DNA of 64,000 nt, taken from the NCBI RefSeq assembly GCF_001522545.3, contig NC_031770.1:90501076-90565075 (forward strand). The letters are read 5' to 3'. This DNA comes from Parus major (lineage: Eukaryota > Chordata > Aves > Passeriformes > Paridae). The notes below the pieces were generated by a model, which searched no databases, was not told where the DNA came from, and saw nothing but the letters and a program-made list of their open reading frames with translations. This document shows positions 35,511 through 48,600 of this stretch, in pieces. Positions within the stretch are counted from its first letter, which is position 1. Every line of letters begins with the position of its first letter. Both the position numbers and the translations under genes were made by a program.

Positions 35511-37616
35511 CATAATCTGAAATTTTGTTGTTGGACAGACTCCTTACATATACTTCTGCTGCAAGAATGCGGTCTCACCCTGTGAGAGGCCTTTTTCTTA
35601 CAGTAAAATTATCATCTTTTGAAATACATTACTCAAATATACTAGTGGTAGCCAATGCTCATTTGATACAGGGAAATGTCAAGTATATTATTCAATAGCT
35701 ATTCACCGTGTTTCAGAGACAATAATTAGTGGTATAATCAGGTAGAAAATTGCAGCAATAAAGAATTCACTAATAGAGTATGATTAGCTCCCTCAGAAAG
35801 TTACTATACTTTTTCAGAATCACAGCCTCTCTGTTACTAGCTGCCAAAGAGTGTTTTTACCAGTGTATTGTCAATGACTACTCTCAAAAGTACCCTTCAG
35901 TGGATAGCAAAAAACTGAAAAAGCAATTCTCTCATTGAGTAATGATTGCTCTGGATAGACCCTGTAGCACAGTATAATACAAACACAGAACTATATGATT
36001 TATTTATAGACCCTTGGTTATAATGACTCACCCGCTATTCCAGTGGTTTGTGACCACTTGAGATGGTTCTTTTTTTAATTGAAAGTTACTGCAAGAATGA
36101 GTAAAGACTGTCCTCTAGTACAAATCCTATGAGATTTTTAGAAACTTGAAATTTAGAAAGGGCTTACTTTTAGATCCCTTAACAATGTTTCTTCTCTCAA
36201 GGCAGATACCCTAAAGAGAAAAATGTGGAACAAAAGATTGTTATCCAGGTCCCATTGAGACATGCAAAAGGTTTGAAAGGACAGGCTCAGTATTCTTTAT
36301 TCTTGGTTACTCAGGGAAAGGACATTTCCCAATGGCATGAAGAAGCCACAGGGATTATCTGTAGCATAAAAAACCCCAAGATCTCTGGCAAATTACAGGT
36401 ACAGTATGTGATAACATTCATCAGACTCATCAGGGAACTGATAGGAATCAGGCTTTCTCAGTGAGCAACAAGCAAACAGCAAATTGAATTCTAGCTGCTC
36501 TATCTCCTATGGTGTGTCGGTACATTTAAAAAATAAGAACTTTGATGTCCCCTTATTCCATTTTATTCCATTTTATTCTCTGCATTACTCAGTGTAAAGA
36601 CAGACTTGTTGCACTGGCTCTGTACTGTGTGACATAAATATACACTGTGATGTACCAATCCAGCAAATCCAACAAACCGTATAGGAAAAAAAGAGCATTG
36701 ATAAACATAGGAAAGAAGCTATGAATGATGAGGGACTTGCAGGAAGTCAGATAACCTTGAAATCAAATGTAATTTTTCTTTATTTTTCAATGACTTGGAG
36801 GTTCTACTTTCAATGTAGCCATATAAATACAGATTTACTAAAAACTGAAACAAATTCTCATTTTTTTAAGTACCATACTTCTGTTTGAAATTCTGGCCAG
36901 TGTGCCTTCAGGTGAAGATTCATCTCTCCTAACCTCTGACACAACAGAGAGACACATAAATTAAAACCTAAGCTGCCTCATTGTTCTGATTACAAACAAC
37001 AAAAAGCCAGTGATGACTCCAGAAGCATTACAAATCCTAAATGGCCAGAGTTGAGGAAGGACCAGGAAGATGAGGCTCCAAACCTGAGGACACCATCACC
37101 TCTGAACTGAATGGGCTCCAAGGCTGTGTTGGGTAAGTTAGGTATAGAAGATGTAATAGACTGGATTTTATGGGCAAAAAAAGTTATTCTGCATATTTAT
37201 CTTGTAAAAGACTGAGCACTCTAACACTGTAGAAAGGGCTGCAAGGTTTGATCAAATGAACAATTAACAATGCAAGAAATGGTAGGTTATTGACTTGGGA
37301 TTTTATTTAGAAGTTAAGCCAAATAAGTGGTTTGAATATATGAATTATTCTGTAAGAGGAATCATTTATGAGCAGAGTGCTTCCTAGAAGGCTTACTCAA
37401 GCAAAAATATCTTCTTTCCTGAAAACTAAGGCTGGATTGTTTTTTCTAAAATTGATTTTTTTAAAAAAAACCCCTTGATTTTAAATGTCTGAAAATTTGA
37501 TTAGTAATTATTTAGTACTGCAAATGTGACCTGTTCAGTTAACTTTTCTTCCTAAGGAATTTGGATTAATTATAAAAATTCCTTTTGTTTGAAATTTTGA
37601 AAACATATTTTATAAT
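35511..37616. other. Unique AT-rich DNA, nothing recognised
   Basis: No supported gene. The frame 36225-36464 (79 codons, plus) reads more protein-like than most (EQKIVIQVPLRHAKG...KGQAQYSLFLVTQG) but has no recognisable domain and no splice support. A short TTATTCCATT repeat lies at 36552-36576. Confidence 0.45.
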
Positions 37617-37660
37617 CATAAAATCATAGAATGATAGAATGATTTGGTTAATGATCCTGA
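37617..37660 (-). mobile_element. Very short CR1 tail fragment
   Basis: ATCATAGAATGATAGAATGATTTGGTT matches the reverse of a CR1 3' end with its 8-bp tail repeats (ATCATAGAATCATAGAATGGTTTGGGTT). After about 40 bp the similarity stops. It may be an extremely 5'-truncated insertion or a tail-like microsatellite. Confidence 0.5.
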
Positions 37661-40600
37661 GAAAATTTTAAAATGTCAAAAAATATCTACTTTTCAACTC
37701 TTGAACGGGGAATGGCTTTTCCACTTCATGTTTTGTGGACTACTTTGTCATTTTTCAACCATCTTAAGATATCAAAATATTGCAAAGTTAGGAAGGACTT
37801 ACAATTACACAGGCTCAGGCACCTGAGAGAACATCAGCACAGCAACATTCTGCAAACACAAAATGAGAGCCCTTTTCCTCCAGCACAGAGACCTGCTACC
37901 ACATCTCTTCCCACAGTCTATTAGAGAGTGTGTTTTCATCAGAAGCAGGTCTCTATATGAGCAAAGCAATTTGAGTGCTCTTTTATTTCTTTTTCTCCAA
38001 GATTTTCTTTACAATGCTGAAGCTTTAAAAATTGCCCCAATTTAATGTAAAATCAGTAGGAGTTTATTCCAGCTTCTGTAAATCTTCTCTGATATTTGCA
38101 GTGTATTTTGCATTTTTCTTCTGCTCCTGTTGCTAACTGCTTTCTGTTTCTGGCAGGAATCCTTCATTTTTTTCAATAATTATACTATCTCTTTATGTGT
38201 ATGATGATCAGCTTTAATACATTTACCATCAGTTTCTTCTCCCTACACCATGAATATATAACATTCCTCTCTGTGCTACCTGATAAAATAAAGACTTAAT
38301 GTAAAAAGCTCCATCACAGATATAAGGGAAAAGGATTGTTTGCGGTAGGAGCAAAGCAGACAGTCTCAGTATAGCAGTGGCACTGGAAAAAAATGTGCAA
38401 GCTGTAAATTTTAATGAGGAGTATGTTTTATGGAAAGAAAAGTCTTTACTTTTTATTTGTAGTTGTTAGCTTGCATAGAGCCTTCATTCTGTAATGTAAA
38501 ACTGACTAAAAGGACCCCTTCTGCAATGAGAAATCAAAATCCATTCTCTTTTAAGAAGTTTCCTTTTATGTATGGACCACCAAGAAAGAAACTTCCAAAC
38601 TGTTCCTGCCGAGGTTTGAATTGAAATCTCTCCTCACATTTCCTGAACTGCAGGTGAGATATCAGCCTCACACTCTGTCGGCCTTAGAGATCAGCATGGA
38701 ACTGGCTTAAGGTGGCTTGATATAGATTTTCTATTTGCAAATTAAAATCCTTCATCTCTGAAAAAATCCAAAATAGAATACAGTTCTTTATTAACTGTGG
38801 CCCTAAAGTTTTTAATGGCTCTTACCTCAGAGGATCTTTCAAGAGTTGTCTTTTCAGACCTATTACATAGCCGTAATTATTTTAGGTGTTAGAGCACATA
38901 TGTGAAACTATTGGGTAGCTCATGCAAAGTTTGGATTTTAGGACTAAGAACATTTATGGCTGGATGTGTAAAACCTATGAGGCTTTTTCCCCCCAAAGGA
39001 GATAGCTGAGAAGGAGTAACTTGAGGAATGAGCATCAAATAAACATATTTTATCACTATCAGATAGAGGGGCTAGATTATGGACTATCTTAAAACATTTT
39101 ATGTTATTGGCAGTTCAAATACATTTTTCTGCTCCTGATCTATGCACTTATTTCAGACTGCAAAGTCAAGACCTTTCCTGAAATGTAAAACAATTAGATA
39201 ATCACCTGTCCCAGAAGGCTGTTTTGCAAATAGCATTTCTTCAAAATTTTTGTTTCTTATTTTTCAAACCTAATTCCTTTATTAATTTTATTATTTTTAT
39301 TCAGGATTTGCATGTTTTCTATTTATTATTGTAGCACATGAATTTACCATGTTGTATCCTCATGGTTGACAATTTGTTAAGTAGAATTCTTGTTGTCTGT
39401 TTCCCTGAAAAGCTAATCTCTTTGGGGTGGTTTCTTGAAGTCCTGCTTTCCCAGCTAATGTCTGGAGGTCAGTATCATTCATCTGTAGGCTTTGCACTTT
39501 AAAAAATGACAGACTGTGATAAGACAGGGGCTGCTCTCTGATTGTTTCCAGTGGGTGATTCTTTCTGACAGGGCATTCCCCTGACAGTGAAATTCTGCTA
39601 GAACATTTCAGATCAAAATGACTTCTGATACTTTAAAATTTTCTAGAACTTAAACAAGGTATGAACATTGGGAATGATGTTTTGTTGTTATCATAGTGAA
39701 GAGTACCTTAGAGGACAAAAACATTGATGCTACAGTGTGATTCTACTAAGAATAAGATATTGGCCCTTCATGAGGTAGTTGAACTGGAATTCAAGCAAGC
39801 TAAGGCAGGGATATGAGAGAAAATCAAGTTCCATCCTTCTTTCCATAATCAGGAAAAATAAAATTTGGGTCCTGTGTATAAGTACTTTAAGTAGTCCAGA
39901 TCCTTTCCAAAGCTGAGATAAAACTACAAGGCTCTGAGGACTCTACTTTGACCTGTCACAGAGCTTGAAAGTTCTTGTATATTTAAAAAGATACATCAGT
40001 GAGCATGTCCTGTACAATTCAAACTGGTGAAGCTTGATTTCCCAATTTTTTACCCAAAGGAGACAAAGCTGCTTTATAGCCTGTGCTAAACAGAGCAGAT
40101 GTACAGAGGACCTTTTGGGGCTTGCAGTTATAACTGAAATGGCCTACTTTGCAGTCTTGTGTTTCTGTGGTTCTGAAGGTGACGTACCATATATTACAGA
40201 GGGTGTGTGCTGGGACATTGCTCTTCTACCTATATGTAAATCAGAGAGTTTCATTAGGCAGATCAACCAAGAGTGAGAGACTTCTGTTGGCCACAGATTG
40301 GAGAAATGGGATGATGACAGGAATCAGTGAAGGCTGGAGGCATCTGCTGCTGTTCCTTACATTTGCTTGGGGGCATTTGCATGAAAAAAGAGGCATTGGT
40401 GACAGGATACTCCAAGTATTTATAGTATTTGCTCTAGAAAGGAAAAAAGAGGCTGCTTAAGAACTTGACAAAAAGAATTTAGGTCTGCACATGATGCATG
40501 CTGTAGATAAGAGAATTGAGAGACAGTGGAGGTTGTTAGCAAAACAGTGTACATGAGAAAAACAAGCCAGAGGCAGAAGAGCTAGAAGAGCATTGACACT

Positions 40601-42339
40601 GTGGGAACAGCCACAGACTAACTGCAGGCTGTTCTGAAGAAGGGTGGCAGAACACTGGGAACAGCCCTTTGAGCAGCCCATCTACCCTTACAGCAAGGAA
40701 GATCTGGGACTACATTTTTTGGGAGCTAAGGTGTATTTTCTATCATAAGGACTGCAGCAGGAAGGATTCAGTCAGTCTGTGCTCCTGTAAAATGCAATAT
40801 GTCTGCCACACTCTAAGGTCTGTTCTTGGACATGTCTGTGAAGCATAGACGAACTGCACCTGTTAGCTTGTCACAGCTGAAATGCATTGCCACCATGCTC
40901 CTCGTGCGCTGTGGATCTGCTGTTAACTTTTGTAAATGTTTTCCCACTTAAGAATATTTTGAAAATTATTGTGGAAGTGAAGATTATATCGTGGTAACAG
41001 GCAAAGACCTCTGTCCACATTTCTACCTTCTGTCTCGTTCTTTTCACATTGCTGTTACTGAAACAGCGTGGGAGAAAATCCAATACTGCACAGTCTTTGG
41101 TTGTGTGCCAAAGTGGTTAAGCAGCAAAATCAGGCACCACTGTTAGTGATGGCAGTCTGTAAAACAGGAATAATTTTCTATTGAATACCTGATTGAATTA
41201 CTCATGAATTGCTGCTCTGCTGAGAAAATTATATTGGTGGTTGGCAGGCGGTCACCATTTTTATTTGCTAGAGTGTATTATCTGAATTTGCCTGTCAGGT
41301 GATTGCCTGTTTAGTCCCTTCCTAGTATAAATAACTGTGTATTTCAAAATGTGACAAATAATAGTAATAAAGTTTATAGGAGAAAAAAATAATTTTTGCT
41401 GCTACAAGGAATAGCACTTAACCCAGACATTTATCTACTGCTTACAAAAAACCTGGGCAGAGTAGATGATAATGTATTCAATTGGTTTGAAAAAATAAAA
41501 AGTAGGAAGACTGTTTCCCACCCCCAGCCCCCCTCCTTCTTCTTGTAGCTACAGTTTAGAATAGCTTTGCATTGGATTGGTATTTTATTTCGTTATGCTT
41601 ATGGAGTTTGATGATTTGAACAACCCTTGCAGTGGTATCATTTTGTTCAGTGAGGCAGACATTGCAAAATTGTGCATTTCAATGTAATTGAGATAATTTT
41701 GCCTGATAGCTGGTGGAAAATTACAGAAAAATTTGTATGCATTGGCCAACTCATTTAATGTGATATGTCACTTTTTCAGATGATCGACATTTTTTCCTGG
41801 TACTCCAGTGCTGTGGTGTCTCTAATGTTAAAATAATGAACAACATAATACTTCCCAAGGAAGAAATACTTTGCTCAATTTACCTTTGGCAAAATGGAGC
41901 CTTTAGGAATAGTGCTTTTCCAGCTGCTCTTTGGAGGGAAGGGCCAATATACTGTTAATAGATACATGGGTTTCATTCAGACCACAGAAAACTTATGTCA
42001 TGTAACACTTGACTGTGAGCCTCTCTCTGTTCCACTGTGAAGCAGTGGGGCAGATTCCTCTCATTTCACTGCTGCTGCCCAAGGTGGTGCATTACATCAG
42101 CTGGACTGAAAGAGTTAAGGAGACTGTTTGTGGGGATACCATATTCATGACAGATTCTGTAGGATGTTTTCCACAATGATCCTCTTTGTCCTTTTGGTTA
42201 TAAGGAGCTTTTGACAACAAGTATTAGACCTCTTTTTACAGGCACCAAGAACAAAAGTGTAAAGTTCAGTGACTGGAAGGAAGGAGCTAACACCGTGTCT
42301 TATAGGTAATCTTTTGCCAGGAGCAGGAAGCACAAGGCT
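37661..42339. other. Unique DNA, nothing recognised
   Basis: About 4.7 kb with no supported gene. The region 40030-40690 is less AT-rich and gives frames of 80 and 103 codons (40034-40276, 40149-40460 plus) and 74 codons (40457-40681 minus), with no domain and no repeat that I can name. Other open frames (37644-38045 plus, 40871-41083 and 42145-42333 minus) are likewise unsupported. Confidence 0.5.
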
Positions 42340-42425
42340 CTTCCCTGCAGAGGTTCAGTGACTCAGATCATGGGTTCAAATCCAGCTCAGATCTGAAGCA
42401 CTGATGGATGTGTGGCTTGTGTGTG
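42340..42425 (+). repeat. tRNA-promoter-like SINE relic (MIR candidate)
   Basis: GGTTCAAATCC at 42373-42383 is a good RNA polymerase III B-box (consensus GGTTCGAATCC). It sits in CAGATCATGGGTTCAAATCC-AGCTCAGATCTG, much like the MIR head ACAGACCTGGGTTCGAATCCCGGCTCTG. GATGTGTGGCTTGTG follows in the position of MIR GCTGTGTGACCTTGGG. No A-box or cloverleaf could be made, so it is not a tRNA gene. The family assignment is uncertain. Confidence 0.5.
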
Positions 42426-42893
42426 GCTGGTGCCAGTGGCGCACCTGCTCTGCCTGTGCAGAGAGGAGCGTCAGCATCCAGCAGTGTCTATCCAGCAGGC
42501 TGCTCAGTCAGCCAGGGACACCTGCAGCTGCAGGGGAGCCCCTTGGGTCTCCCAGTTCTGTGTGCTGTAACTCCTCCATAAGCATGAGACTCCTCCATGG
42601 GGAGGCTCAAATAAGGAAAGAAGTATGCATATGCACTAAAAGCAGCAGAGAGGCTCCCAGTGTGATAAATACCTGGCTGCTAAACTGTTACTCAACCCTG
42701 CTGGGATATTTCAGGTAGATGATCTATTTTTTTCAGGAATCTAGTGTATCACATCAGATCAGACTGGCAGTGCAAAGCACATGCCATGAGATATGCTGCC
42801 AGCGTAATATGAACTATTTTTATACTGGTGGATTCTTAAACCCCTGGGTTTAATCTAGGGAGCTTTCACTTAGACATCATCTGACCAAAAACA
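42426..42893. other. Locally GC-richer unique DNA
   Basis: 42400-42600 is noticeably richer in G and C than the window (GGCGCACCTGCTCTGCC, GACACCTGCAGCTGCAGGGG). A 104-codon plus frame (42404-42718) covers it but has no domain. It could be an old repeat or a regulatory segment. Nothing specific is seen. Confidence 0.4.
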
Positions 42894-42944
42894 AGGTCTA
42901 AACAGAAAACTTTAACAAAACAGCCGCCACTACTGTTTAGACCT
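42894..42944. repeat. 12-bp perfect inverted repeat
   Basis: AGGTCTAAACAG (42894-42905) and CTGTTTAGACCT (42933-42944) are exact reverse complements across a 27-nt spacer that contains CAGCCGCC. It could be a stem-loop or a footprint of an inverted insertion. No surrounding element was recognised. Confidence 0.9.
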
Positions 42945-43023
42945 CTTCACTGTCAGAGCATGTACTAATAACCACAGCAAGACAGCCCAGGTAATCAACC
43001 CAAAACAATTTCTCCCAAAGTGC

Positions 43024-43062
43024 TTTTTTTAAAAAAAATTTTTTTTTATTTTTTTTTTTTTT
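43024..43062. repeat. T7-A8-T-rich homopolymer tract
   Basis: A T run, then an A run, then about 24 T with one A. The T-A step makes a short perfect AT palindrome. It is low complexity, and the Phe-rich start of the 43020-43283 frame is its translation. Confidence 0.9.
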
Positions 43063-43084
43063 CCTGCTGTGGGGCTGAGACAGA

Positions 43085-43124
43085 AGCAGAAATCACCACC
43101 CAAAAGCAGAAATCATCACGCAAA
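43085..43124. repeat. 20-bp tandem duplication
   Basis: AGCAGAAATCACCACCCAAA (43085-43104) is followed directly by AGCAGAAATCATCACGCAAA (43105-43124), with two differences. It is a second 20-bp direct duplication, unrelated in sequence to the one at 4451. Confidence 0.9.
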
Positions 43125-44967
43125 AGCTGCTGTCATTGCAGGACCTCAGTGAGAAACTTGACATTGAAGAGAATCCTCTCACTGAGGATCTCTCTCAGTA
43201 TGCCCTTCCCTGGTTGGAGACAATGTGGTTACCTAAGGGAGAACTTTTTGCCCAGGTGGTGCTGCCAGCCTAGCACAAGATAGAAGGACAGCTGAGTTAA
43301 AGTAAGACCATTTTTCAATAGAAATATTTTGCATGAAATGTCTTTGATAGATGTATGTGCTTTTTGTATGTGCTTTCAATGGAAAATGAGCCATTTTGTG
43401 AAGATATTCCTTAAAACAACATTTGAATATGTGAAAGTAGGTAGGCTCATACTTCAAATTTTATGGGGCCTTAAATATGAATTTCACAGAACTCTGATTT
43501 GAAGCTAGTTCTGATGTTCTTATTACTGTAATTCAGAATAAATAATTTATTGGTAAATGTAGCAATAGCAGTTATGCTAAATATACTCTGTAGAGCTTTC
43601 CTATTGTGGACTCCTTTAACTAACAGGACAGTTTTGTAAAAATAAATGTATTAAAGCAGTTTGCAATGAGGCTTGTCCCTGGAACACCTCTACCTACCCC
43701 CTGCCCAGACAATCTTACACAGGATAGAGGAAGCAAACAAATCTCTTACAACATGTTCCCCAACTGTGCTCTGTGAGACTAATCTAAAGTAAGATACAAT
43801 TAGTCCAAAGAACTTTATTTTTTAAAGTCAATAACTGTACATGGTAGTCCTGAAGAAAACTGGGGCATTGATAGGTGTATTCAAAAAGTCTTGAAGTCTT
43901 GAGATCAAAATAACTTGTTTACTGATAATACTATCATAAGGTTTAAATAAGAAGACAGATGTGGGCCAATAAGGTTGGGATCTAACCCATGATCTTGACT
44001 CCTGTTGTTGCCACTAACTACATCTATTAAGATGCAGTTTTATCAAGTCAGAGAAGGTATTTATACCCTCACTAGATCTAGCTTTCAGTCTTTGAACTTC
44101 CTGCGAAGTCACGGTCTGAGTTTTTAGCTATTACATGATTCTTAATGTCTGTTAAGGTTAAATAATACACATTAATCCAACTATTGCTCAAAACTCCTGA
44201 ACAAGCAGCCTTGCAAATGTACTGATGCATCAATCTATTTAAATATGGTTTAAAGGAAGCCATCAATATTGAAAAATATTCCTGTTGGGAAGGTTTAGAG
44301 GCTAATAGGCATTGCTATGCCCCTGAGAGTAAGCTGAAAATGGTGATAAATGCCAAGGATGTGAAGTACATAATAATATCAAGAAATGTAAAAAGTACTC
44401 GATCTTCTCATTACAAAAGGAGTGTTGCATAGTCAGAGATGGTATAAATATCCTGAAATGGGTTCCAATCTGTCTAAATTAAGCACCCAGCTTTCACTAA
44501 GGTACCTCTAAAGGCATCAAGTAGGCAGATCATCTCTGACTGACCTGATGCAGATAGTTTTTTCATTGGAAGCTTCCAGAAGAACATTTCTCTCTTCATC
44601 ATCTAAAAGGGATCTCAGGAACACGTTAGAGGTCCCGGGAGATATGCCTGGCACATGCAAATCTAAGTCATACAGTTACTCTTGCACTGTTTTCCAAAAG
44701 ATAGCTTCTGAACAAGTACCAGTGCAAAGGTGACTTGTAAATGGATTCTAAGGCTCAGTGTATTCATGAATGTAATCTGTGTGAGTAATTCCTCTAATAT
44801 GTTAACCTTATTGAATGTTTAATGTATTAAGTTCCATAGCTTCCTCTGTCTTTAGATGGGGATTTGGAGCTGTAGAAAAGATTTCAACATTCTCTGTGCA
44901 GCAGATAGGCATCAGATCAGCTCCCCACTTCCTCCTTACACTTTGTGTTACACATTGTTGCAGTCTT
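43125..44967. other. Unique AT-rich DNA, nothing recognised
   Basis: No supported gene or repeat. The open frames 43233-43457 and 44078-44266 (minus) and 44548-44733 and 44815-45033 (plus) have no motif. Confidence 0.5.
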
Positions 44968-45657
44968 TCACCAGAAACTGGCATCAGTTGTACTGTTCAG
45001 GTGACCATGTTTATGCAGCTGTCCAGAATTTGAAATTGAAAACTCCAACATGGGAAAAACAAAATGTATTTTCATAAAATCTTTGTGAAGCACAGTTACA
45101 GAAATAGTTGAGTTGGCATGACTGAGAGGGAAGTAAGATAGACAAGGGGAAGAATGGAATAGGGTCTGAACAGAGGAGTTTAAACTAGGTCTGCTACTGA
45201 CACAACTAGTAATCTGGAATGACAGTTTGGGAGATATCTCTAAAGCAGGACAGAAGATCTGAGTCTCATCAGCAAACCAACAATGCATTTCAAAGACTAA
45301 TAGGTTCCCTAAACAGTGACCAAACTTTTTCTTAAGGCAGACATGCAGTATGATGTATATTTCTGTCACGTGTTTCTGTTTATGAATGCAAATATATTCA
45401 TGGCTTTTCTTCATCTGAGTGGAGCAGCAGTAGAATGACAAAGCTGTAGATGCTTTGGTCTGGAAGTTACTACTGGTAACTAAGGTCCTACATTCCATTG
45501 CATGACATTTCTGCTGATGTAAAATTAACTGCTTGAGAATAATGATTCCTGATACACAACTGAATGTTAGGTGAACACAAGTTTCCTGCTTTGAGGAAGT
45601 GTAAAACCTGTATGTAAAGGAAAATTTTATGCACAGACTTCCTGGTGGTAAAGGCAA
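44968..45657 (-). other. Longest open frame, possible LINE reverse-transcriptase relic
   Basis: This 229-codon frame from ATG is far longer than any other in the window outside simple repeats. Around residues 121-132 (plus-strand 45262-45297) it reads EMHCWFADETQIF, which resembles the catalytic box of L2/CR1-clade reverse transcriptases (HCYADDTQLY), with an inserted W and D changed to E. The rest is Cys-, Ser- and His-rich and shows no further RT blocks that I can align. Readings: an ancient L2/CR1 fragment whose frame happens to be open, or a chance frame. A host gene is unlikely, as there is no start context, splice pattern or domain to support one. Neighbouring plus frames (44815-45033, 44856-45077) overlap its end on the other strand. 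Confidence 0.22.
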
Positions 45658-48600
45658 ATGAATCTCTCTATCAGCCTTTGTGCTGTCAATGCTTATTTAT
45701 CCAAAAGAGCAGTTTATTATGAAATGACACTTTTGAAATACCTGGAGGGAAGGATTTAGGCAGGCATTCAGAATTCAGTAGCATAAATAGGAAAAGAGAA
45801 GTTGTCATCTTCAGAAACAGCCTACCAGTAGTACTTGCATATAGCAGTTCTCTCTGCTTTAAATTACAATTCTGTCATTTCTGAAAGGAGAACGGGGTTG
45901 AATGTTGATTTGACATTTTCTTAACTGATTTAACTGGAGCCTAGAGAATTATATCTCTACAGACATCCAGAAAAGATTTGCATTATATGTCGATCCTTGA
46001 ATCTCTAAAATTTTGGACAGAGGATTTCTAGTTTCACCAATTAATTATTGACAAAAAAGCTAGAGGGTTTGTGGCTCCCCATGATTACTTGCTGGCAGAA
46101 TTATCTGGAGAATGATAAAATGCTATTTTTCTCTAGAATTACTTTCACTACAAAATATGTTTGTGCTCATAAAATTTGAGAAAAAGAATAATTTCTGGCA
46201 TCTGCTTTGCTAAAGGTTATGCTGAGGTACAAGGACAAGTGAAGTACCATGCAGTCATGCACAAAACTGCTTTGCTTTCAATCCGTTCAATTAAGTCATC
46301 AAGGACATTCTGCTCCATACCACCCTTCCTTGATTTTGTGCCTACTTGCACCTTGTAGCCCAACTGCTTGCCTACATCTGCTGTGTGCACAGTCCAGTTT
46401 GAATGTATGCCTTTAATGGGATACCCAGGCACTGTTATACCTATTTCAGGAGACACACACTGGCACTTTTTCTATAGCAGACACTGCTCAAAGGAAAAGG
46501 GCTTCAGCTCCAGTAAGAGCCACGGTTAATGTCATGCCTGCATTCTGCAGCTCTTCCTCGAGCACGTTACAAAGAGAGTCTTACATTCCTGTCTGGGTAG
46601 TTCACAAAACCCATCTTCCTGTACACAAATGTTTGTGACTATGCCTGTGGAATATATGGATATGAAAGTCTAAGTGCTCTGCTAAAACAAGGCCATAAGG
46701 AATCCAGGTAATGGAAAATTTATCACTTTCACTGATATGCTATCTTAGTGGTTTATGACTCTCATTTCTAAGAGTCATATTTTCAGTTTAAACTTTGCAG
46801 ATTTTACTTTTGAAATATCTGGTGACTTTTTTGTATCTAAAATTTTGCCATACGTAATTAAAACTCACATAAGCTTGAAAAGTAAAGCTTATCAGTGATC
46901 TAAAGTAAATGCTGGTCTTAGGTGAGCCTTCTGCTTTAAAGTATATTTCATCCTACAAACACATTCATTTACTTTGCTGCTAATCAATTAACTGTCAAGG
47001 TATATCAGAAGTCCAGTCTTCTGAACCATATCCTTATCTAAAGATTAGGGATATCTCCTTTTCCAAGCATTATCAGATGTTGTGAAGAAACTTGGTCTTC
47101 TCACCAGCTCAGAGGAAGAGACAGCTGACATTCCATCAAAAAATATTACTCCTGCTATTTATTCCTCTAACAGAAATGTATTAAGTAAACATATCTGAAG
47201 ATGTTGAAAGATTTAGAAACTAAGTAAATGCAACAAAAAACCCAGAACTGCTTCTAGTCTATCATTTTTTTTTTCCTAAATATTAAGTCACTAATTTGAT
47301 AAATTTAAAATTAGGTGCAAATCACATTCTTGCAATTTAAGATTAAGACAGGAGAAAAATAATGATATACAGTTAAGGTATCTCAAATAAATATACATAT
47401 GTCTTTAATACAAAAGCCTTTAAAAGATATGCCAAGAGTAATAAAAAGATTCAGAGCAAGATTTATTTGTCATGCTCTCAGTTTTCATCTAGATCTACCC
47501 ATGTGTATTTGTGTAGAGTGCTCAATCAAATATTTCTTTGCAGAGGCAGTTTTTATTATCTCCTCTTTTCATTTTTTTTTTTTAGGTTATTTTTGCTTCA
47601 GAACAGGTGGAAAAAAAAGAGTGAAAAATAAATACTAGCACCATTTTGAAGATGAAGTAATCTAAATGCTGAGGTATCATTGCATTACTGCAATTCTAAA
47701 TAATTACTGCTGAGATAAATTTAGGACATATAAATTCCTGTGTTTGAGCTTTTACACTATATTGATCACCTGGGTACTTAAGCTGTAAAATTCTACATAT
47801 ACTTTGTAATTTAATACAGTGATATACTTCATTATTTATCCTTGGGGATGGGTTAAGATTTAAGCCTTCAGCATGCTGGGTTACATCACTTAAAAGGCAT
47901 CTTTCCAATGTACACTTCTGCCTAGTGACCACAGATCTGTCTGTCAGAAAGCTCACGAGTTTGCAAAGTGAGGTTAATGGTACACAGCTTCCACTGGGAA
48001 CTTTCCAACACATAGGAAGTGTGATGCTGCAAAGCTGGTCAAACATCTAATCTAATGATCACACCAAAACAGATGTTGGTACACAATGAAAAAAGAGATC
48101 ATACAGAGGCAATTAACAAAAACATGCCTCAAAAGGCAACTTAAAATACTTCACTTTAAAGAACTTGTATTTGTAAGAAGTCTCTGCATCTGGGCAGGTG
48201 GTCTAAGTTGTAGACATATCCAGTGAACCAGCCATCTTAAATTTCCTTTATTGTCAGTTGTTAATGAAAAAGGTAACTTGGAAAATGATGTTTGACCCAT
48301 TATTTTTGGCATCTGTGTTAAAATGAATTATGTCCTATAATTTTCCATTTTTTCTAAAAAATTAGGGACTGGTTAAGTAAGATACAAATGTCTACAAAAG
48401 GTCAGGTGAATCTATAAAATACCTTGAGTTAGAGCTGGATATCTCCATAGAAAAAATAGGTTAATTGGGAATGGCAGACAAAATTAGAAATGTCCCAGTG
48501 AATAAATTGGATTATTGAAGGAAATGGGTTGTTACTCCTAATTCAAAGTAAGGTTCTTCCAGGAAAGCCTCTGTTTAATAAAAACAGAGCCCAATGGAAG

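Noticed and set aside
36225..36464. 79-codon plus frame with protein-like composition
   Set aside because: No domain, no splice sites matching the frame and no neighbours. The length is well within chance.
42340..42425. Possible tRNA gene
   Set aside because: A B-box is present, but no A-box, acceptor stem or cloverleaf can be formed. A SINE relic explains it better.
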